Shown here in pieces: positions 24,079-28,320 of a DNA stretch of 28,320 nucleotides. The translations under genes were made by a program, and so were the position numbers. How positions within the stretch are numbered: the stretch's first letter is position 1; each line of letters begins with the position of its first letter. The notes beneath the pieces are model-generated. The model saw nothing but the letters and a program-made list of their open reading frames with translations. It was not told the origin of the DNA and made no database searches. The stretch spans positions 4,834 through 33,153 of IMG/VR virus record IMGVR_UViG_3300030098_004476, one strand, 5' to 3'. Source of the DNA: a virus.

Positions 24079-24351
24079 ATGACAACAATAAAAGAACAAT
24101 TAATTAAGAAAAAAGACAAGGCAAGAACTAAAGTCGTTGATATACTACAACAAATACAGAGACTCAACAGACTAAACAAGAGAGAGTTTGCAAGAACATT
24201 CTACGGACTCAGTGATAGTAATTGGAATGAACTCTACATAAGAGACAAATTCAATAAATACTGTGAGGAAGGTTTCCTTTCCGCATATAACAGACTTGAC
24301 GTGAAGAATTGCAACAGAGTAATAGATATCATAACTGAGGAGGTTTGGTAA
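24079..24351 (+). CDS. Hypothetical helical protein (90 aa)
   Basis: Ninety residues, basic and helical, with IKEQLIKKKDKARTKVVDIL and FARTFYGLSDSNWNELYIRD. The pattern from residue 26 on (LNRLNKREFARTFYGLSD, then LYIRDKFNKY) could be a helix-turn-helix-like fold, but I cannot confirm it. AGGAG lies eight bases before the ATG. Its stop overlaps the next start (TAATG), so the two are coupled. No family recognised. Confidence 0.6.
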   Translation: MTTIKEQLIKKKDKARTKVVDILQQIQRLNRLNKREFARTFYGLSDSNWNELYIRDKFNKYCEEGFLSAYNRLDVKNCNRVIDIITEEVW

Positions 24352-24617
24352 TGACTGACTGTGAACACGTAGGTAAATACTCGAAGAAAGTATGTTCTGG
24401 TGATTGTGGTGAAAGTCTATACGAAGATGCAATGATGGCTTTAATTAACGCATTAGACAAGAAACCGACTAATACAAGGTCTGACTGTTTCCATCCTATA
24501 ATGGATTTAGTATACAAAGGAATTACTTGTAAAATCAATTACAATGAAGAAACCCAAACGGTGATATTTGACCCTCTAGTAGGAAAAGAAGACTTCTGGT
24601 GTGAAGATATGCACTGA
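24351..24617 (+). CDS. Small Cys-containing hypothetical protein (88 aa)
   Basis: Eighty-eight residues with Cys at 4, 15, 19, 46, 60 and 84 and His at 6 and 48. The N-terminal part DCEHVGKYSKKVCSGDCG could be a metal site; the rest is mixed alpha/beta (CKINYNEETQTVIFDPLVG). The ATG shares a base with the upstream stop; GAGGAGG is the ribosome site. Last gene before the long non-coding stretch. No family recognised. Confidence 0.6.
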   Translation: MTDCEHVGKYSKKVCSGDCGESLYEDAMMALINALDKKPTNTRSDCFHPIMDLVYKGITCKINYNEETQTVIFDPLVGKEDFWCEDMH

Positions 24618-24631
24618 AACTTACTCAGTTC

Positions 24632-24826
24632 TCACCTGATTGCGTAAGGTCCTGAGCACGACCAAAAACTGCTCAACTTTTTTGTCTTTGCAAACGAAGA
24701 CACGAAGACAGGCCCCGCTTCGCTGGAGCGATATTTCGCTGTGTGCAAGTGAGAAACTGCTGGAGCACTTAACCTGTTCGCCGTAATGAGAACCTGCTCG
24801 GGCAGATGAGAACCTTGCTGGAGCAT
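24632..24826 (-). CDS. Weak candidate: leaderless 64-aa minus-strand gene
   Basis: An open frame starting MLQQGSHLPEQVLITANRLS. It is listed because the TATA box at 24851-24860 predicts a start near 24829, three bases from this ATG. Composition is not distinctive (Ser, Ala and Leu rich, no domain), and the sequence is built on the imperfect repeats. A non-coding RNA from the same promoter is at least as likely. Confidence 0.2.
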   Translation of the reverse strand: MLQQGSHLPEQVLITANRLSAPAVSHLHTAKYRSSEAGPVFVSSFAKTKKLSSFWSCSGPYAIR

Positions 24827-24830
24827 TTAA
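24750..24830. repeat. Imperfect tandem repeats TGAGAA..(C)TGCTGGAGCAyTTAA
   Basis: Copies start at 24750, 24787 and 24807. The first and third share GCTGGAGCA(C/T)TTAA; the second has GCTCGGGCAG. Weaker TGAGAA copies occur at 24935 and 26452, and GCTTCGCTGGAGCG at 24718 is related. On the minus strand TGCTCCAGCA can form short hairpins. Confidence 0.5.
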
Positions 24831-24850
24831 TCGCTTGAGGTATTTCGCTC

Positions 24851-24860
24851 CTATATAAAG
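24851..24860 (-). promoter_or_regulatory. TATA promoter directed leftward from the non-coding region
   Basis: On the minus strand this reads CTTTATATAG, the same form as the strong promoter at 21003. The predicted start is about 24829, and transcription would run toward the 3' end of the early genes at 24617. No clear protein gene follows. Confidence 0.45.
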
Positions 24861-25013
24861 TCTTGTATTGCTGATGCAGTTAACAAAGCAAGTGCATCCT
24901 TCTTTCTTTTCTTGCTGGTGACAGTTAGCGCTGATGAGAAAATCGAGCATAAACTGTCGGTTTTAGTTTGCTGAACTGGTTTGGTGTGTGTGTGAGCGTT
25001 AAAAGAAAGTCCC

Positions 25014-25265
25014 AAAGCATACGTCTAAGGACAAATTAAAGCATACGTGTGCCAATAACATATGCTTAGCAGTATATAATAGAGCACTCTCTCTCTTTTT
25101 GCTTAATAGAGCCCAGAGCTAATATATCTTGCTTAGTAATACTAGAGCATAATATATCTTAACATATGCTTCCATACATATGCTAAGCATACATAAATTA
25201 AGCATACACAATTAAGCCCTATGCTTATATTAGTTATAGCTCTATATAAGTCCTTGCATATGCTG
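25014..25265. repeat. Array of CATATGCTTA / TAAGCATA iterons
   Basis: At least eight copies of an AGCATA core in either direction: AAAGCATACG 25014 and 25038, AACATATGCTTAGC 25057, CTTAACATATGCTT 25158, TATGCT-A-AGCATA (palindrome) 25179-25191, TTAAGCATAC 25198, TATGCTTA 25220 and GCATATGC 25256. Spacing is irregular. AATATATCTT also occurs twice (25131, 25151). Likely the binding array of a replication initiator or regulator. Confidence 0.65.
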
Positions 25266-25282
25266 TATTACCGCGATTTTTC

Positions 25283-25307
25283 TACGCTTGTGTGAGTCTT
25301 TATATAT
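25283..25307 (+). promoter_or_regulatory. Strong rightward promoter, copy 1 of a duplicated element
   Basis: Contains TGTGAGTCTTTATATAT with the TATA box at about 25299-25307. The predicted start is near 25330, and the ATG is at 25384 after a leader rich in AGCAA repeats. The 25-base block matches 26458-26482 with one mismatch. Confidence 0.7.
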
Positions 25308-25383
25308 AACCCCGACCATAGAGCATAGTCTATTGAGCAACAGCAACAACAGCAAGACTCAGTAGATAGGAGCAAAGCAAACA

Positions 25384-25740
25384 ATGTTAAATAAAACACA
25401 GCAAAAACAACTTGAAGCAAAGGTTGGTTCGCTTGATTTAGTTCCTGCACACTTGAAGCAGGCACTAATCGAAGCATTCCTCAAAGCGCTTCAAATAGAA
25501 AAAGAAAAGCAACGCATAGAGCAGAAATATTCTACCTATGCTGGAACACCTGATACGCCGGATAGAAAGTTAGAGCGTTATCGAATGCACAAAGCAATGC
25601 ATTACGGTTTATTACCCGGCGTTGTGTGTTCGTGCTTCCGTGATGACACAGCAGCTACGCCGTGTGCATATGTGCCGGATAAAACTGTTGGTCCGCTGGA
25701 AAGCTACTATAAAAAACACAGCATTTGGTGGAAGGTATGA
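25384..25740 (+). CDS. Hypothetical protein (118 aa)
   Basis: One hundred and eighteen residues. The first half is helical and charged (QQKQLEAKVGSLDLVPAHLKQALIEAFLKALQIEKEKQ, a coiled coil cut by a short loop); the second half is compact with Cys at 82, 84 and 93 and aromatic residues at the end (YYKKHSIWWKV). No family recognised. The ribosome site is AGGAG in TAGGAGCAAAGCAAACA before the ATG. It opens a rightward operon under the promoter at 25283; the stop overlaps the next start (ATGA). Confidence 0.65.
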   Translation: MLNKTQQKQLEAKVGSLDLVPAHLKQALIEAFLKALQIEKEKQRIEQKYSTYAGTPDTPDRKLERYRMHKAMHYGLLPGVVCSCFRDDTAATPCAYVPDKTVGPLESYYKKHSIWWKV

Positions 25741-26120
25741 AGCAAGATAAAAAAGAAGCAGTTATGCCTCCAGCAAAAGTTCTTGCTGAGTTAAATAACT
25801 ATATGATACGCTTGAAAGGAACACGACCAATGCTTAACTTGCATCCAGCAGATAAGAAGATAAGCAAGACACTCCGAGAAAGTGCAGCGTTTTGGTTTTC
25901 TAAGAGTCCAGCGATGATTACACATATTGACATTGATAACTTTTTACGGCAATTCTTTGAGGCACTTGCTGACAAGGATGTTAATCACGAAGCAATTATG
26001 ACTGACGTGAAGAAGCACGCAGGTATGGGTTACAAGAGCGGTGGTGTGCACGGCAAAAATGAATACAGCAAAGACAAGAGTCGTGTAGATGGCCGTATGA
26101 TTCAGAGAGGTAGACGCTGA
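25737..26120 (+). CDS. Hypothetical protein (127 aa)
   Basis: One hundred and twenty-seven residues beginning MKQDKKEAVMPPAKVLAELN. Helical in the middle (TLRESAAFWFSKSPAMITHI, DNFLRQFFEALADKD) and basic at the end (KSRVDGRMIQRGRR). No family recognised. The ATG overlaps the upstream TGA by four bases, so the two are coupled. A TTG at 25725 is in frame but inferior. The basic tail suggests nucleic-acid contact, which is a guess. Confidence 0.6.
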   Translation: MKQDKKEAVMPPAKVLAELNNYMIRLKGTRPMLNLHPADKKISKTLRESAAFWFSKSPAMITHIDIDNFLRQFFEALADKDVNHEAIMTDVKKHAGMGYKSGGVHGKNEYSKDKSRVDGRMIQRGRR

Positions 26121-26122
26121 TT

Positions 26123-26272
26123 ATGATACCAAGCAACGAAGAAACATTCAGCATAGACTTATTCCCCGGCAACATATATGCAATGGTTGACGGCAAGTTA
26201 TGGACTGCGCCGTTGTATCAAGACGGCACTGTTGATGACGAGCAATGGGGCGAAGTAATGGAGTTATTATAA
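26123..26272 (+). CDS. Small acidic hypothetical protein (49 aa)
   Basis: Forty-nine residues with IDLFPGNIYAMVDGKLWTAP and an acidic end (TVDDEQWGEVMELL), probably a small beta-hairpin plus helix. It starts two bases after the previous stop. Acidic small proteins can act as DNA mimics or inhibitors, but nothing here proves that. Confidence 0.5.
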   Translation: MIPSNEETFSIDLFPGNIYAMVDGKLWTAPLYQDGTVDDEQWGEVMELL

Positions 26273-26276
26273 AGCA

Positions 26277-26360
26277 ATGACTGAAGGACAAATTGAATGG
26301 TTAAAGCAATACCACATCGCTTATATATTAAGCGGTTATTATAAGTGGAGCAATAATTAA
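26277..26360 (+). CDS. Very small hypothetical protein (27 aa)
   Basis: Twenty-seven residues (MTEGQIEWLKQYHIAYILSG and a short end), four bases after the previous stop. It may be a single amphipathic helix. Support is only spacing and an ordinary composition; it could be chance. Confidence 0.35.
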   Translation: MTEGQIEWLKQYHIAYILSGYYKWSNN

Positions 26361-26457
26361 GTAATGAACGCCGATAGGAATGAAGTGGTCGACAAAGCGG
26401 GTTTTGTTTTCCCCGTGCTCCTACGTCCGCTTTATTCCCGGCAATGTTCGATGAGAA

Positions 26458-26482
26458 TACGCTGGTGTGAGTCTTTATATAT
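26458..26482 (+). promoter_or_regulatory. Strong rightward promoter, copy 2 of a duplicated element
   Basis: Matches 25283-25307 with one mismatch, including TACGCT, GTGTGAG and CTTTATATAT. The predicted start is near 26505, just before AGAGGAAATGTA and the ATG at 26528. AAAGCGG at 26394 and CCGCTTT at 26427 form an inverted repeat upstream. Confidence 0.7.
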
Positions 26483-26527
26483 GACCAAAACTATAAAGCA
26501 ACACTGCGAGAGCAAAGAGGAAATGTA

Positions 26528-28252
26528 ATGACAATAGAAACAGCAGAGTGTGATGTATGTGGCGCTGAAGAGCAGTCAACCGACATCGAATCTACAGCAG
26601 CTTATGAGTGTGTTTGCTCAAGTTGTCGTGATGAGATGTGGTCTTGTGATGACTGCTCAGATGAGTTCACAGCATCAGATGAACAATACGATACGCCGAA
26701 TGGCACTATATGTCACGACTGCCGTCACGGTGACGATTATTGTGACTGTGACAATTGCGGCGAGATTATCGCACTACAAAATGGTGACTATTACAACGAC
26801 CAAGAATACAGCGGTGAGATTGTTTGTTACAATTGCGGCGATACATCTTGCACTGATTGCCGTGAGTGTGGCACTGACATAGAGTTCTACGAAGTGGGCA
26901 GCGACCACTATTATGACCGACGCTGTGAAGAATGTTACAACAGAAATGACCGAAGTATTGGCTCTGCCACTAACTCAATGTCACGCAGCGTGACTAATAT
27001 ACTTACAGCAAATTCATACTCACCATTATCGGGTCACGATTATATGTTGCTTTCTCGATATTACAATCACGCTTTAGACGATTACGAGCATAACAGGTAT
27101 GTTATAAACAAAAATGCACTCGGTCCTCGCTTCAATACTGATGAGGGCGAAGCTTGGTGGAATGGTCAAATCAAGCTGACTAGTCCTGTCTACAAACGCA
27201 CAGCAGCAATGTTGTCAGATATGATGAAATTAGATTTATTCTTAGACCAGCATAAAAAGTATGGTCTATATCACCCATTACGGCACATCTTTAGAACTTG
27301 TCTAAAATATTATCACCGAAGCAATGGTGAATATGTAGATGGTTGTGAAGTTAGTATGGAAACGCTTGGTCAACACTACTTTGACTATCCTTTAGAGCAA
27401 ACTAATAGAGAAAAAATTATTAGAATGCTGAAAGATAACAAGACTGATGACGGAGCAGACCTTAAGAGAGCACTCAATCAAGTCTTTTCGAGAGCATATC
27501 GACTTAAATTCCCACAATATACATCACGGACAAATGGCCGCACTGAGTGGGCAGATTATTTCCAACAATATCAAACTAATGTAGTAAGCAAGTTAGTCGA
27601 TGTCCAAATCGGCTTCGATGTATCAACATTATGGGAAAATTTCCAAGCAGGTGAAGCACTGCGTAGTTGTCAGACGCCGGGTAACAGCACTGCATATGGT
27701 TTCGGTGCTGCCGATATGATGACTAACCCACATCTGCTTGCTATACTGCGTGACGAACACGGCACTCTTATTGGCCGTTCAGTTATTAGACTATTCAAAG
27801 AGCAGTGGGATGACGAGCATCCTATGATGATTGCTCCATCCAGAATATACTTATCACAGCACTCAAATGTAAAGAATGAAGTGTATGTTGGACTATTCCA
27901 AGCACTAAATGAGTGGGCAACCTCAACATTTACTGAAGGCTTCCACTTAATTGCTTACCGTCATTCAAGACACGACAGCAGTATATTTAGTTTTATTAGA
28001 TACTCAGAAAAATTCAGCAGAGATACTACTATATCACGACCAAGACTTTACACGCTGGATTGGGTTCCATTTTGGGAAACCAAACCTGACAACAGTGAAG
28101 CGACATTTACTTATTATCAAGACGAGGACCAACGACTCAAGCTCAGCAGTGTGCGTAGAGACGCAGAGGCTCCTCCATTCGTTCAATACTCAGCACGTGA
28201 GTATATAAGCGGAGAAGAATATTATATAATCGAGGTAGAAAACAATGACTAA
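26528..28252 (+). CDS. Large protein with a Cys-rich zinc-binding N-terminus (574 aa)
   Basis: Residues 1-140 hold 19 Cys, mostly as CxxC knuckles (Cys8/11, 30/33, 40/43, 62/65, 74/77, 100/103, 108/111, 133/136). They look like several tandem LIM-like or treble-clef zinc fingers. The middle (about 150-365) is helical. Residues 369-425 contain LWENFQAGEALRSCQTPG with Cys381, then NPHLLAILRDEHGTLIGRSVIRLF. This last pattern recalls proteins of large phages with a (S/T)CM...NP..v.L......i..R motif whose function I do not know; Cys381 might be catalytic. The stop of an upstream frame overlaps the ATG (TAATG), but the twin promoter 46 bases upstream is the more likely driver. The ribosome site is AGAGGA. 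Confidence 0.65.
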   Translation: MTIETAECDVCGAEEQSTDIESTAAYECVCSSCRDEMWSCDDCSDEFTASDEQYDTPNGTICHDCRHGDDYCDCDNCGEIIALQNGDYYNDQEYSGEIVCYNCGDTSCTDCRECGTDIEFYEVGSDHYYDRRCEECYNRNDRSIGSATNSMSRSVTNILTANSYSPLSGHDYMLLSRYYNHALDDYEHNRYVINKNALGPRFNTDEGEAWWNGQIKLTSPVYKRTAAMLSDMMKLDLFLDQHKKYGLYHPLRHIFRTCLKYYHRSNGEYVDGCEVSMETLGQHYFDYPLEQTNREKIIRMLKDNKTDDGADLKRALNQVFSRAYRLKFPQYTSRTNGRTEWADYFQQYQTNVVSKLVDVQIGFDVSTLWENFQAGEALRSCQTPGNSTAYGFGAADMMTNPHLLAILRDEHGTLIGRSVIRLFKEQWDDEHPMMIAPSRIYLSQHSNVKNEVYVGLFQALNEWATSTFTEGFHLIAYRHSRHDSSIFSFIRYSEKFSRDTTISRPRLYTLDWVPFWETKPDNSEATFTYYQDEDQRLKLSSVRRDAEAPPFVQYSAREYISGEEYYIIEVENND

Positions 28253-28320
28253 GAAAGAAAGCAATGAAACAGTTGCAGAAAAGCAACAGGCTAGTAAGTC
28301 AGTTGTTACCAAGATTCCTG
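28245..28320 (+). CDS. Start of a further rightward gene, cut by the window edge
   Basis: The ATG at 28245 lies eight bases inside the previous gene and opens MTKKESNETVAEKQQASKS and beyond, 25 codons before the edge. GAGGTAG precedes it. A polar, Lys/Glu/Ser-rich start; family unknown. Confidence 0.55.
   Translation, partial: MTKKESNETVAEKQQASKSVVTKIP

Larger units (their letters stand above)
24618..25383. other. Non-coding region, repeats and iterons, possible origin
   Basis: No convincing gene is seen in about 766 bases. The left half (to about 24960) is mixed-composition sequence with imperfect repeats TGAGAA....GCTGGAGCA and a minus-strand TATA box at 24851. GACAGTT/AACTGTC at 24920 and 24952 can pair around a 25-base loop. 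The right half (about 25000-25270) is AT-rich, with many CATATGCTTA-type elements. From 25283 a strong rightward promoter follows, then the leader of the 118-aa gene. AT-richness plus iterons fits a replication origin; a dense regulator array is the alternative. Confidence 0.5.

Noticed and set aside
24931-24945. CTGATGAGAAAA, like the core of a hammerhead ribozyme
   Set aside because: There is no stem II between CTGATGA and GAAA and no proper flanking stems; TGAGAA is simply part of a local repeat.
24621-24950. Minus-strand open frame of 109 codons across the repeat region
   Set aside because: Its start lies upstream of the only promoter there, it has no ribosome site and it is made of the imperfect repeats; likely chance.
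25014-25265. Possible CRISPR array in the repeat-rich region
   Set aside because: The repeats are short (8-14 bases), in both orientations and irregularly spaced, with no spacer pattern and no cas genes nearby.
26364-26528. Open frame of 54 codons ending in TAATG with the 574-aa gene
   Set aside because: It runs through the duplicated promoter, and its second half is only that promoter translated; probably a chance frame.
1-28320. tRNA or rRNA genes
   Set aside because: No cloverleaf with a TTCRA loop and matching acceptor stem, and no ribosomal RNA stretch, was seen on either strand by eye.

Overview
The window looks like part of the genome of a tailed double-stranded DNA virus (HK97-fold head module, class Caudoviricetes) that infects an archaeon, probably a marine planktonic euryarchaeon (Marine Group II / Poseidoniales-like). 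Evidence for an archaeal host: TATA boxes of the form TTTATATA lie about 25 bases before gene starts, some transcripts appear leaderless or nearly so (for example at 21035), Shine-Dalgarno sites often read GGTGAT or GGAGG, and one membrane protein carries the GC(M/T)D..A.NY....A..D(D/N)G.C repeats that I associate with marine Group II surface proteins. The host assignment is inference. Several proteins resemble families of marine bacteriophages, so the virus shares a gene pool across domains.

Layout. (1) Positions 1-12172, minus strand: virion surface and adhesion genes. They are a LamG-domain protein that runs off the left edge, a 793-residue beta-rich fibre-like protein, a 148-residue small structural protein with its own promoter, and a 2114-residue fibre with twelve GIGT..P...L.V repeats. 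(2) 12198-18343, minus strand: head assembly genes read in the order small terminase candidate, large terminase, portal, protease fused to scaffold, decoration protein, major capsid protein, ending in a terminator. (3) 18344-20879, minus strand: a string of small basic or Cys-containing genes and a membrane-protein operon. (4) 20880-21034: a divergent control region. (5) 21035-24617, plus strand: a Cas4/RecB-like Fe-S nuclease, a single-pass membrane protein, and a set of small early-type genes including a DnaJ-like zinc-finger protein. (6) 24618-25383: about 770 bases without a convincing gene, with tandem repeats, a minus-strand promoter and AT-rich CATATGCTTA iterons that may form an origin or a regulator-binding array. 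(7) 25384-28320, plus strand: two transcription units driven by near-identical promoters. The second encodes a 574-residue protein with a Cys-rich N-terminus.

The minus-strand genes are the presumed late (virion) genes and the plus-strand genes the presumed early or middle genes. A 14-base element (CTTAACATATGCTT) occurs both in the divergent control region and in the iteron region, which suggests one DNA-binding protein acts at both. Reading the whole window by eye I found no GATC and no CATG, although each would be expected roughly 90-100 times. That suggests strong selection by host restriction. No tail tube, sheath, tape-measure, DNA polymerase or tRNA gene was recognised here.
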